The notes under the pieces are model-generated. The model searched no databases. It had not been told where the DNA came from and saw nothing but the letters and a program-made list of their open reading frames with translations. Made by a program: the position numbers and the translations under genes. Shown piece by piece: positions 32,000-43,535 of a stretch of DNA of 64,000 nucleotides. The stretch lies in contig NC_066288.1 in assembly GCF_905404315.1 (NCBI RefSeq), positions 372,001 through 436,000 on the forward strand, given 5' to 3'. How positions within the stretch are numbered: the first letter of the stretch is position 1; every line of letters starts with the position of its first letter. Source of the stretch: Leptidea sinapis. Its lineage: Eukaryota; Arthropoda; Insecta; Lepidoptera; Pieridae.

Positions 32000-33835
32000 G
32001 CCTCTTTTTTATTTAATTTATTTATTTATTTTATTTATTTAGATAGTTACACCAACAACACATCATTATAAAAATTTTGCAAGTACACAAGGGATAGTAC
32101 AATATGACATGTCTTTACAGGTGTAAACAACATTTACAATAGTGCGAAAAGAGTAACAAAGTTGAACAATTAAAATTAAAGAAATGAAGAGTTAAACAAA
32201 AATGATGATATTAAATGACTTAAATACATTACTACTTTAAAAAAAGAGATTTATAAAATTTATAACTATACAATAATACATTAGTTTATTTCTTATATTT
32301 AACTTACATAACTAAGATCTTAATATTTTAAGTCGGTTTTAAATTTATTGATATTAGTCATATGAAAAATATCTATATTACCATTTTTTGCAGTGTTATC
32401 GTTATAAGAGCTCATAATTCTGTTTAAGGGGGCGTTTTTACCTATATTAGTTCTGCTGATTGTTGGGCTGAAAATATTTTTAATAGGGAATCTTGGTCTA
32501 TTTCTAGGGACTGTAAGATTTACATTTATAAGACATTCTGGGGATATGATTCTACCATGTATAATTTTATGTAAAGTAGACACATCAGTTATTTTTCGTC
32601 GTATCTCAAACGAATTCATATTGAAATGGTCCAGTCTTGTTTTATAGTTTGCACGATAAGGGCAGGTTTTGTCTTTAAAAGCTAGAAAGCGAGTGAAATT
32701 ACGTTGAATACGCTCTAATCTATCAATATGGACATTATATTGGGGATTCCAAGCCGGTGAAACGTATTCAAGTGCACTTCGTACCAATGCATTGTAAAGA
32801 CAAACAATTGCAAATGGATTTCTGAAATCTTTGCAAGCACGCTTAATAAAACCCAGAATTTTCCAAGACTTAAGTATGATGTTATCAATATGATTTATAA
32901 AATTTAGTTTTTTGTCTATAACTATACCAAGATCACGAACTGATGACGCCTGTTCCATAGGAACATTATTAACGACGTAAGATGATGCAGTCTCAGTTCT
33001 ATTTCTAGTGATCTTGATATGTATACATTATTCCGGATTTAGTATCATTTTGTTTACATTACACCTGTTGCAAATATTATCCAGGTCAGTTTGAAGAAGT
33101 CTTATGTCATTCTGAGACTTAATTTCTTTATAAATTTTTAACTCGTCTGCGAACATAGAACATTTACTAGATGTTATTTGATCCAAAATATCATTTATAA
33201 AAGCGTTAAAAAGAACAGGACCAAGATGTGAGCCCTGAGGAACGCCTGATTTAGGAAAAAAAGGTATGTGAAGTGTAACCATTTGCAATGACCCTCTGCC
33301 TTCTGTCTTTTAAATAAGATTGTAACAAATTTAATAGTTTACCATGAATCCCATAGAATTTTAATTTTGAAAGAAGTATTTCACGGTTCACTTTATCAAA
33401 AGCGCTGGAAAAATCTGTGTATATGCAATCAATCTCAGCTTTATTGTCTATGCCCGAAGAAAGATCCGTTACATAACCAAGAAGGTTACTTAGAGTTGAC
33501 CTGCGTCTACGGAAACCATGCTGTGCATTCGACATAACGTTCTCCAGATGTCTGGTTAGAATTGGACAAATATTTTTTTCGAATATCTTAGGAAATATGC
33601 TTAAGATTGATACGGGCCTATAATTTTTATATTACATTTATCACCTTTTTTGTGTATGGGTACAACATTCGCAATCTTCCAATCAGTAGGAAATACACCA
33701 GCATTAATAGATTTTTCAAAAATAATTTTGAGAGGAAGTGTTAACTGCTTTACTGTCCTTTTAATAAATATTGGAGGTATTCCGTCCGGTCCAGCACCTT
33801 TACTAACGTCAATTAATTTTATAGTCTCTGACTGT
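32000..33835 (-). mobile_element. NLR-H CR1-like retrotransposon, 5'-truncated
   Basis: On the minus strand the RT enters near 33835 and ends at 32320, with a 3' UTR reaching an AAATAAATAAAT-type tail at about 32000-32042. Motifs are GAGPDGIPP, FPTDWKIANVVPIHKKGDK, AQHGFRRRRSTLSNLL, IYTDFSSAFDKVN, SGVPQGSHLGPVLFNAFIND and MFADELKIY. The catalytic box is FADE at 33142-33153 (Asp to Glu). Frameshifts lie near 33620 and 33270 and a stop near 33028. The C-terminal 212 codons are intact (SPAWNPQYNVHIDRLERIQR). It is related to, but distinct from, NLR-C. Confidence 0.85.
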
Positions 33836-33859
33836 ATTAAAAATTATAAGTACTTAATA

Positions 33860-35035
33860 TTTTTTATACCAATCTCCGTAGTACCGATCGGTGGCAGATC
33901 ACAGCCCTGGTTCGATGCATCAGTTTAATCAGCATCTTATTGCAAAAAAAAAGGCGCATCCAACTTGGGTTGCAGCGCTGGGCTCAAAGGATCCGAACTG
34001 CAAAGTTCTTAAGAGGAAATATAACCGTGCCTCCAAATTCTTTAAGCGGCTCATCGCAGTTATCAGACTGGAACACGCAAGTTCTGGTCGCTGTCAAAAG
34101 CTGCTCTTAGTAACTTCAACCTGCCGCCCTGCCGCCGTTGCACATGATTAATGACCCTGGCCCATACGACAAAAGAGAAAGCCTAAGTATAGTTCAGACA
34201 GAAAACTGTACGGTGAGCTCTCCAAAATCAAGGAGAGTATAATTAATCGCTAGCTCTAGGTATACCTAGATGGTTACCAGTTGATCAACGACCTACAGTA
34301 CGGCTTTCGCCATGGTCGGTCGGCAGGCGATCTTCTGGTATACCTAACACATAGATGGGCGGCAGCTATCGAAAGTATGGTACAAACATTCATCAACAAC
34401 AACAACAAAACTTCATCAAAACTTCCATCATTTGGGCTTCCCGATAGCTTATGCAAGTGGACCTCCAGCTTCCTCACCGGGCGCAGCATACAAGTAATTG
34501 TCGAGGGTTATTGCTCGAAACCGAATGCCATGAATGCTGGGGTGCTCTCACACAATTTTTTCTGCACATCAATGATATGTTGACAGCACTGGTGATGCCG
34601 TACACACGGGCCATGCATCCTCTCTCGGAAAATCGTTGACTAGTGCCGGAAGAAACTTATGTCTTCTATCGAGTCCTCTCTTGAGAAGGTCGCGTATGGG
34701 GTATATTGAACCTTGTCAAACTTAACCCCAAGAAGACTCAAGTTTGCTCGTTTATCACAAAAAACCCAATTTGTCATATCACCGCTCTTCGACAACACTT
34801 CCCTTAAAACCTCGGCTAGTATAGAAACACTGGTTTTCGAAATCTTGAATTATTGCCAATTCCGTAACCAAGCTGGGCACCATAAATAGAGCACGACAAT
34901 ACTTCAAGTTGGCCCCACATTCTAGCGCTTTACAAAGCGCAGATCCGGCCATATATGGAGTATTGATGTCATCAATATAATATGGAGTATTGCTGTCATC
35001 AATATATTATGGAGTATTGCTGTCATCAATACAAA
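33860..35035 (+). mobile_element. NLR-B copy with multiple deletions
   Basis: Begins at TTTTTTATACCAATCTCCGT, matching 36083 onward, directly abutting NLR-H. It keeps GGRSQPWFDASV, WVAALGSKDPNCKVLKRKYN, then jumps. Later pieces are YGFRHGRSAGDLLVYLTHRW, FGLPDSLCKWTSSFLTGRSI and decayed C-terminal blocks. A CAACAACAACAA stretch near 34395 replaces about 90 bp. It ends in a 27-bp tandem triplication. Many frame breaks. Confidence 0.85.
34954..35034 (+). repeat. 27-bp unit in three exact-period tandem copies
   Basis: TATGGAGTATTGATGTCATC-type units start at 34954, 34981 and 35008. The unit derives from the NLR-B sequence CATGGAGTATTGCTGTCATC that encodes MEYCCH in other copies, so this is a local amplification within the element at its broken 3' end. 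Confidence 0.92.
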
Positions 35036-35084
35036 TGTCATGTATTTTGGGAACCTGGAGAAGAGCTTCTGTGCAAGATAATGA

Positions 35085-35580
35085 AAACAGAGATGCGATG
35101 TCAAATAATAGCTATACTAGCCAGCTTTTTATCGAACAGAAGATTTTATATCTGTGTGGAGGATTGCTAGTCGAGTGTTAGGCCAGTGAGAGCCGGAGTA
35201 CCTCAAAGAAGCAGCCTCTCTTCGCACTGCTATGCTTGGGATACCAACGATATCCCCGTGGGCAGCTCGCTTTATACGCGGATGACGCAGCTTTCTACGC
35301 ATCCTCCTACAGACCTGAGTACCCAGTAAAGAGACTCCAACCCACTATAGAAGTTTTGACAGAAAACTACCTTCAAGCTCGAGGCTGGACTTCAAATACC
35401 TGGGAGTAACCATTAACCAGAGACTCAGTTTCAAGAATCATTTAGACATCACCATAGGGATGGCGAGGGGTGTTTGCGCAGAAATCCATCCCCTCCAGCT
35501 ATCCAAACTGCCAATAGGAACAAAATTAATGAAATATAAATCTTACATACGGTCCAGATTGAATTAAGCACCACGTTACG
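35085..35580 (+). pseudogene. Jockey-clade RT fragment between two NLR-B copies
   Basis: Motifs in changing frames are AILASFLSNRRFYICVEDC, RAGVPQRSSLSSHCYAWDTN (GVPQGS-like), SLYADDAAFYASS with YADD retained near 35275, then YLGVTINQRLSFKNHLDITI. This wording differs from NLR-B, so it is an independent jockey-type insertion. It ends where NLR-B resumes at about 35585. Confidence 0.8.
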
Positions 35581-35584
35581 CAAG

Positions 35585-37370
35585 AAACGCTACGATTGCT
35601 GAAGATCGTGCTTGCACAGACCCCCTCCGCTGAAATCGTAGTCTTGGGTGATTTAAACGGGCACAATGCCGAATGGCTTGGATCACGTACCACAGACTAC
35701 GCAGGGCGATCTGTGCATAATTTTGCATTGGCGTATGGTCTGTCTCAATTGGTTGAGTCGCCAACGCGGCTCCCGGATGTGGATAGCCACATGTCGTCCT
35801 TATTAGATCTTCTGCTGACTACACATCCCGATGGTTACCAGGTCTTTGTCGACGCCCCTCTCGGAACGTCCGACCATTGCCTGGTCAGGAGTGTAGTGCC
35901 TATCCGACGCCAACGTCGCAGACCACCAGCGACCCGCCGCGTTTGGCACTACAAGTCAGCAGATTGGGATAGGATGCGTTCCTTTTTTGCATCCTACCCT
36001 TGGGGCAAGGTTTGTTTACCTTCTGATGATCCTAGTGCCTGCGCCGTTGCAGTAGCCGATGTGATACTGCAGGGCATGGATATTTTTATACCAAGCTCTG
36101 TAGTACCGATCGGTGGCAGATTACAGCCCAGGTTCGATGCGTCAGTTAAAGCAGCATCTGACTGCAAAAAACAGTCGTATCGAACTTGGGTTATGGCGCT
36201 AGGCACAAAGGATCCGAACTGCAAAGTTCTTAAGAGGAAATATAACCGTGCCTCCAGGTTTTTTTAAGCGGCAAATCATGGAGAGCATAAGTAGCCGCCA
36301 GCTTTAGCTGATATTGCTCGAACCCGAAGCTCGTGAATGCTGGAGTGCCCCAAGGCTGTGTGCTATCTCCTACGCTGTTTCTTCTGCATATCAATGATAT
36401 GTTGGACACCTCCAACATACATTGCTATGCAGATGACAGCACTGGTGATGCCATATACATGGGCCATGCAGGTCTATCTCGGGAAATCGTCGACCAGTGC
36501 CGGGAGAAACTTGTGTCTCCTATCGAGTCCTCTCTCGAGAAGGTCGCGGAATGGGATAAATTGAACCTTATCCAATTTAACCCCCAGAAGACTCAAGTTT
36601 GCGCGTTTACCACTAAAAAAACCCCATTTGTCGTATCACCGCTCTTCGAGAACACTTGTCTTAAAGCCGCGCCTAGTATCGGAATAATGGGTCTCAAAAT
36701 CTCGAGCGATTGCCAATTCCGTGGCTATCTGGAGGGCAAAGCCAAATTGGCTTCGAAGAAGCTGGGCGTCAATAGAGCACGGCAATACTTCAAGCCGGCC
36801 CACATTCTAGCGCTCTACAAAGCGCAGGTCCGGCCACACATGGAGTATTGCTGTCATCTCTGGTCTGGCGCACCCCAGTAGCTGCTCGATCCATTTGACC
36901 GCGTGCAACGTAGAGCAGCTCGAATTGTCGGGGACTCAGTGCTCTGTGAACGGCTGGATCTCTTGGCGTTGCTTAGAGACGTCGCTTTATTGTGTGTCTT
37001 ATATCGCATTTATCACGGGGAGTGTTCCGAAGAGCTGTTTAACCTGATTCCTGCCGCCGAATTCCACCTTCGCACGACACGCCACAAGTTAGGATTTCAT
37101 CCCCACCATCTGGATGTGTGGCGGTCCTCCACAGTGCGGTTTTTAAGGAGCTTTCTCCCTCGTAATACAAAGCTGTGGAATGAGCTTCCTTGTGCGGTGT
37201 TTCCGGGACGATACGACATGGGTACCTTCAAAAAAAGCGCGTACACCTTCCTTAAAGGCCGGCAACGCTCTTGTGATTCCTCTGGTGTTGCAAGAGAATG
37301 TGGGCGGCGGTGATCACTTAACACCAGGTGACCCGTACGCTCGTTTGTCCTCCTATTCCATAAAAAAAAA
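35585..37370 (+). mobile_element. NLR-B copy, internally deleted, with intact YADD
   Basis: Endonuclease C-terminal half (35596-36267) is open: EIVVLGDLNGHNAEWLGS with a canonical GDLN, and TSDHCLVRS. The element then skips the early RT: KRQ, a short IMES.SSRQL scrap, and directly into LVNAGVPQGC..SPTLF. The RT remainder (36333-37313) keeps HINDMLDTSNIHCYADDSTG (YADD 36426-36437) and runs to the normal stop, with a TAG at 36879-36881. The 3' UTR ends in an A run at about 37370. This copy supplies the ancestral orientation for the inverted stretch at 27180. Confidence 0.9.
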
Positions 37371-38985
37371 AGATAGAAAATATAGCCGCCTTCATACGAA
37401 GGTTAACTACTGACATGTTCCGGCGAGCAGATGCCTCCTCACATTATCACTTGGTTCGCTACATGTAAGACCTCCGGATGAAGAGGGTAGCAGAAAAACG
37501 AAAGGTTACTTTAGAGACTGTAAAAATAAAGAGGAGGAAAACCATCAAACAAGAAAAAGGCTGAAAAGGTCAAAGGACTGACGGACTGACAATGCTGCTA
37601 CAAGGACACAACGGGAGAGAAAAAGGAAGAATCCCAAAACAGGGTACAGGGCTCAGCTCTGACACCCTCCTTCCGCCCTCACACAAAAGTGTGAGAAGGA
37701 AACTCGACGACTACACTCGCGGCATTCATGCACGTCGTTACGCTGCCTGTGGAATATACGAAGGTGATCAAATACTCGGGCAGTTTTCTTTCGATGATCC
37801 AATTATGAGTGATCACCAGCAAGTCAACAATTGTGACGTCATTTATGTTAGTACCGAGGACGTGCTGTCATTCCTCGCCTCCTTTTTCCCATACTTTGTT
37901 TCGATGGAGAGTCAAACCTATGTTCTTTCGACGCAGCTTTAAATCCTCACTCCCGATTTGACGGAGTGTTACAACAGCGAACCATAGATGACGCCATTGA
38001 CCTCAAACAATAGGGAAATACAGAAGATATTATACGGGTTCGCCAACACAATTATTAATATTTCTCATTAAAACCGATACCACAATTACCGATACTACAA
38101 ACTTCTAAAATTTGTTTAGCCCCGACTAATTACTACAACGAGGTGCAGGAACCCTCAGCGAACCGACAAAATACGAAACTGAGTCGCACTTGAGTAGTTT
38201 TCTCTTTTCTAATAATTCTTTACAAAGAGCCCAGACAGTTTGTGTTTGCCTGAAAAGGGATACCTGAGAGTAAAAATAGAAAAAGGTTTGAAAAGGTAGA
38301 ATTAATTAGGAACGAGGAGCACGTTGCTCAGTATTGAAAGAATTGCTAACGTGAATAATGTAATATAAAATACCCATCTTTGGATTAATTATATTTTTTA
38401 TCACACCCACAATATTTCACTTAAAAAGAGCACTTCAGTTTATATATTTTGGTAAGATCACTGGATGTAATTATAACCTAAGGCGGTAATCAAACTGCTC
38501 ACTGAACACCTTGTTGTTGTGTCTATTCTTATTACCTCAACAGTTATGAGGCTATTTATTGCAGGCACGCAGCGAAATAGATCGGCTCCGTTCTTAAACC
38601 AGTGTGTGCGATGGTTGATTCTCCTGGATTCAATCTAAAGCCATGCCCTGATGTGAGTTCACCCTAGTGGCGTACGTGAGTGTGTGCCGCGTCTTATAAA
38701 CCCGTATCTCTTCTTATGACTAATTAAAAGAAATTTCATTACAAACATTAATATACATTTTTTTTATTTTTTTTTTAATAATTTTATCAACCAGTGAAAT
38801 TCCTTTTTTTTTCGTAGAAACATGGTTATATAGCGATACAATATTATAGTTCTAACTAGGCATGCAAATTAATTAAATGCAATAAATGCTTTAAGTAATT
38901 AAATACATAATATTATGTCAGAACCAACAAAATATTGTCGCGTAGCGATATTATAGCGTAGTGTATGGTAATGCCACCATGTCAG
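37371..38985. other. Unassigned region with a 116-codon frame
   Basis: The frame at 37592-37942 (ATG, MLLQGHNGREKGRIPKQ..) contains a mixed-composition middle (CGIYEGDQILGQFSFDDP), but I recognise no domain. A purine-rich stretch precedes it. The rest is AT-rich with poly-T near 38760-38810. It may be a decayed element or an exon-like remnant; no function can be given. Confidence 0.3.
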
Positions 38986-39043
38986 TCCGTCTCCAGGATC
39001 AGTTCTCGAAGCCTATCTGACTGCAGCGGGGAGCCAGATCAGT

Positions 39044-39232
39044 CAGTCAGACAAGATGTTATATCGCCAAAGCTGTTCACCGCTGTATTGGAAGATTCTT
39101 TAAGCTTCTGGACTGGAAAGGGCTGCGCATCAATATCAACGGCGAATACATCACTCACCTTCGATTCGCAGACGATATCGTAATCATGGCAGAGACCATG
39201 GAAGACTTAAGCCATATGTTCAAAATAAGTGT
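39044..39232 (+). mobile_element. RTE reverse transcriptase fragment with FADD
   Basis: RQDVISPKLFTAVLED in one frame is followed, after a one-base shift, by FKLLDWKGLRININGEYITH and LRFADDIVIMAETMEDLSHM. The FADD box is at 39165-39176. This wording is diagnostic of the RTE clade. The preceding 60 bp is decayed; nothing else of the element follows. Confidence 0.85.
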
Positions 39233-39234
39233 TT

Positions 39235-39530
39235 GAAAATATTATCATACAGAGAAGGCACAGGAAGGCTTCTTCATAACTATCGGGAGAGGCTAGCTGA
39301 ATACAAAACTTTATCTTTGGAGGACAGAAGAAAGTATCATGACTTATTGACAAAATAATAAATTCCAATATTGACTCGCCCTATCTCGTTGAATCGTTTA
39401 ATTTTAACACTTTTCATAATTCCAGATCACCAAGGACTTTTTCTCTGTGTGTGTACAAAAATAATACCTCGTATTATAATCCCCTTGTGCGTATGTGTAG
39501 ATATTATAATGAATTATCTCATAAATATAT
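39235..39530 (+). pseudogene. Non-LTR RT C-terminal fragment
   Basis: LKILSYREGTGRLLHNYRER, LAEYKTLSLEDRRKYHDLLT and, after stops, a NSRSPRTF..N...YNPLVRMCRYYNELS pattern typical of the last 80 residues of CR1/jockey-type RTs. It starts abruptly next to the RTE fragment. Stops near 39356 and frame change near 39405. Confidence 0.7.
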
Positions 39531-39766
39531 AATATATATATATATAATATAATCATATATACATGACATAATGATGATTTATCAGATATTATTATAATCG
39601 GTGTGCAGCAGTGTTTGTTGAAAAGGATGCTACACGAGTACCCTGGATTCAATATTTATTAAAAATATTATATATAATTTATTATTTAAAATATCTTAAT
39701 ATAATTATTTTAAACTATAATAATTATTATTAGTTTATGTATTTATGATATTAATATTATATATTA

Positions 39767-40100
39767 CACTAGCTGACCTGATAGACGCTGTTCTGTCAAT
39801 AGAAATAAAGTATGATTTAAGTATTCAGAATAATATTGTCGTCTTAAGCTATCGGGAATGTGTAATATGTTAATGAGTTAAAAATAAAATAATGGATATA
39901 GTATGTTATCCTTAAGAAATAGACATATGCCATAGCTGACTTTTCTGTAGACCTAAGATAGCCAATTCTACCAAACATTATTTTGTTATATCTCAAAAGG
40001 TTTAGACAGCGTTTTGGTTGAAAGCTTATTTTTTTCCGACACCTCCATCAAATATCTTATTATATATATTATAAATATTTTGTATTTTGTTTTGTCTGTA
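39767..40100 (-). repeat. Helitron-like non-autonomous repeat, copy 1
   Basis: Starts CACTAGCTGACCTGATAGAC and continues with ATCGGGAATGTGTAATATG and AGAAATAGACATATGCCATA. The CTAGCTGACC end is shared with 46380 and, inverted, with the end at 49648. Helitrons end in CTRR (read on the minus strand here, ..CTAG). The other end is unclear. No protein is encoded. Confidence 0.5.
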
Positions 40101-40994
40101 AATGTATATATTTCATGTATACAAAAACATAACAAATTATATACTAAAATCTTCCTCGAGAACCACGCTATCCATGGTGAAAACAGCATGAGAATCAGTG
40201 CACTAGTTTTTATATTTATCGTGAACTCTCTCTTTTAATATTCTAATTTAATACGTAAATTATACCGCAGACTAAGATAGGCTTCCATTATTATAAAATA
40301 TGAGTTCGGAAAAACACACAAACAACAGTCACAGGGAATGCCGATAGAAGTGAAAACTACAAAACTATAAAATAACAATAATTTTTCTGAATGTTTAAAT
40401 AATATGTGAATAACAAAATATTAAAATGTAATGGCGGCAGAACATTCTGAGAGACACCACGAGACAGGCCGCGTGCCAGACTGTACTGGCACTGGGTACA
40501 TAATAACTTGTAAATGACATCGTAATATTACACTTTCGTTGCTAGTTGGCTGCTCCCTAGCAGTTGACGTTGGCTTCTCTACGCTATATTCTGTAACAGA
40601 GTACTGATATCCTTACTATGTTTTTAATTCCATAAATTGAGCCAACTGTAACGAACGCGCGTCACATAGCCGAGTGTGTCAGCTCAATCGCTTTCAGTAC
40701 CCATAAAATAAAATGTTCATCACTTAAAGACGCGTTTGCGAATCCGACTAAAATAAGATACTTTTCGGTAGAGTTTGTTATGGAATGAAACTAAATCTAA
40801 CAAAACTAAAAATTGCCACAAATAGATTACTTCTTTATCTCCAATTAGCGGGAAATTTTTGCTTTGAAATTTTGATTATTTTAGTTATGTTATTTATTTA
40901 GTTACCTCTTCACACAAAATTGACGAAATGGAGCTTCATTCGGGATCATTTGATCATTTGCTACTAGTTACATAATTTTGTCTTTGAAACCCAA
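40101..40994. other. Spacer
   Basis: No recognised gene or repeat. Confidence 0.4.
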
Positions 40995-41335
40995 ACTGAC
41001 ATGTAGCCTTATCAACCTCAACAGACATGACATCATGATGAATTGGTGGGCACCCTAACGGGTCACACATCACTAAAAAAGCACCTTTTCACAATCGGCG
41101 TAACGGACAGTCCTAAGTGCAGAGGCTGTCTACCTGAGGACGAAACGGTCACTCACGTAATCCTGGAATGTGCGGGGGTGGCCAACCAATGGGCAAAAAC
41201 CTTAACCAATACGAGGTCGCTCCAGGAAGTCTGTGAACACCCCTGGAACGTTCCGAACTTCTGGAAGGAGCTGGGCTGGTTGGAGAAACTGGCCAATACA
41301 GCACGCAAAATGGACCCATATTAGTGGTTTAATTG
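40995..41335 (+). pseudogene. C-terminal piece of an RNase H-bearing non-LTR ORF2
   Basis: The frame contains LTGHTSLKKHLFTIGVTDSP, then KCRGCLPEDETVTHVILECA, a zinc-finger-like C..C..H...C (CX2CX7HX4C) motif, and FWKELGWLEKLA. This tail follows the RNase H domain in jockey/I-group elements. The upstream RT and RNase H core are missing. The stop is at 41322-41324, and a short CCATACCATACTATAACTAT tail follows near 41357. Confidence 0.7.
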
Positions 41336-42313
41336 TAGAAACAGGAGCCCCTATACCATACCATACTATAACTATAACACGTCTCATAACAAATCTATAG
41401 AAAAAAATATTAAAATAAGAAACTCCGACCTCTTTGTGTGCTAGAATATAGGTTGTACTGTTGTGTTACGGCGCGGCCGCAGACTGGCTGTGCTTCGATC
41501 ATACTTACTCGTAGCTCACAATACACATGTGGCCCCACCTTTATATTAGTTTCAGGTCAGAACTTGTTTGATCCGAGATTGATAATTCAACTCTTAAGTA
41601 ATCCCTATGGAGGAGCACGACCACTAGCGTGAACCACTAGTTTGAAATAAATATTATAAAAATGTGGAAGCGAAGTCGAAAATTAAACACACGCTAGAAA
41701 ATGCAGTAGAATTCCACTTAGGATACAAAAATATTCAACAGCTTAAATACAGAATTAATGTGCAGTAATGGCGCAGTTTAAAACAGGAGTTCACGAATAA
41801 CGAAAGTATAACGGTGCAAATTATAGTGGTTTTTGCACTGATCATTTGAACAAATATTCACTCATAGATACTATAATAATTAATCGTACTCTTGTTAGTT
41901 AGCAAATAAGGTTATAATATTAATATTATAATAGGTGAATAAGATGGCTTGTTACGATAAAGTGAATCGGACGAATAATTGAATTGATTGTTAAGTTAGT
42001 GTGAGACACACAAACGCTTAACTGTGCAGCACCTTGATGAGCTGATGACGGTCAATTAGTAATCGGAGTTACGTTAACTGGCTCGCTGTATGTGTGCGGG
42101 AATCTATATAATATATACTTTGTAACGGGTGACTCATAAAGAACGTCACCTGAGTGGCGTGGGAGTTAGTGGAGTGCAGTTTACTTCTTTCCTCATGATA
42201 CATGGTAGATTGCAAGTGACAAGGACTTTAAACCTATTAATAGGTAGCACATATAAATAATAGCATTTTATTAATATTAAAGGTAAAGGTGTATAAAATT
42301 AAATTTTAATAAT
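41336..42313. other. Spacer
   Basis: No recognised gene or repeat beyond the possible 3' tail noted for the preceding fragment. Confidence 0.4.
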
Positions 42314-43266
42314 ACTTTTCAGTTTTTGAAGTCGGTTTTTCTAAACGTTTTTTTTTAACATTCAAGTGTACGTCGCGGCAATTATTACAACCAAGTTGGT
42401 GTGTGGTACTTACACAAATGTGTGCATGTTAATGTGTTATCAAAACCTTCCCAGCACTTTATAAACTACAGGAGGGGAGATGAAAAGCTCTTTCAACGTA
42501 CTTTTTATATATATGTGCCCAATTCTGAAAAGATTCAAGTATATAGATACTTAAAACAATATTCAATGTTATGTTTACAGCGGTGAATAAATTATAATAG
42601 TTTTAATATGTTTTAATTACAATACCAATATTGAAATATACAAGGAAACAGTTACTTCATACATTGCGGGCTAGATATAAGTACCCGATAGCAACACAAA
42701 GAGTTTCTATTACTTTATCTTGTGTTTTGTTGGTTACAATAGATTGCAGTATCTTGTAAAGTTTATTGTAAAGTTGATAGTTCCTTTATCATATTGAAAC
42801 AATCTTGCAGTAATAATTGTGACTATTATTACATTGCAGTGAAAACGTTTATTACATACCGACTTTATAAACTAAATAAAAACTACGTTTAAAAAAACTG
42901 ACTTCAAAAACGAAAAAGTATGAAATAACTAACAATAATTTAATTTAATACACCTCTTATGCAAAGCTTTACCTTTAATATTAATAAAATACTGTTATTT
43001 ATATGTTGATAAGTTTTAAGTCGGTGCCAAGCCCTAAACAAAATAAAACTTAATTTTATAAACAGCTTACTTAGTGTAATTATTAAGGTAGTCTGGCCAC
43101 GCGTGTCTGGTCGCTTGGGTTGTTTTGTTGTAGACGAAGCTATCCCGCTCAAAGTCACGCGTGGCTAGTATAGGTACCTACTATTACATTTGGCTTGGCA
43201 CCGACTTCAAAGCTATCAATATGTAGAATACTTTTCCGTTTTTGAAGTAGGTTTTTTTAAACGTAT
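42314..43266. repeat. Foldback (MITE-like) inverted repeat cluster
   Basis: Three copies of a ~39-bp arm, ACTTTTC.GTTTTTGAAGT..GGTTTTT, occur at 42314-42358 (+), 42884-42922 (-) and 43229-43266 (+). Between the last two lies an inner inverted repeat, 43001-43033 and 43192-43222 (GAAGTCGGTGCCAAGCC type). The unit 42884-43266 is therefore a ~380-bp foldback element whose left arm contains an extra ~78 bp. The third arm suggests a further, half-lost copy. No transposase. Confidence 0.75.
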
Positions 43267-43384
43267 TTTTTTTTACGTATTAATTTACATTTACTTTTTT
43301 TGACGACTTGGCGTTGAGTATTTGATGTTTGAGTAATTTTGATGCATCACTTTACATAAATTCAAAGCTGTAAATGTTGATTTA

Positions 43385-43535
43385 AAAAAGTGGCAATGAA
43401 TTTCTTGCCACTTCTTCTCATTATTGTTAAACCCTTTCCGAAGTGGCGGTGGATATAAAAAGAAAAGTTATCTTTAGACATTTATAAGTGTCATTTCCTT
43501 GACCTACATGAATGAAGTGATTTTGTTTTGATTTG
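43385..43535 (+). repeat. Non-LTR 3' UTR fragment
   Basis: AATTTCTTGCCACTTCTTCTC, CCGAAGTGGCGG and TAAGTGTCATTTCCTTGACC are typical of jockey-type 3' UTRs of this group. The GCC-CTTCTTCTC and GAAG-GGTAG motifs also occur in NLR-A at 46140-46190. It ends with GATTTTGTTTTGATTTGAAC, a decayed tail. No coding part. Confidence 0.6.

Noticed and set aside
33650..33928. Plus-strand frame joining NLR-H and NLR-B
   Set aside because: Most of it is antisense to NLR-H; only the last residues belong to NLR-B.
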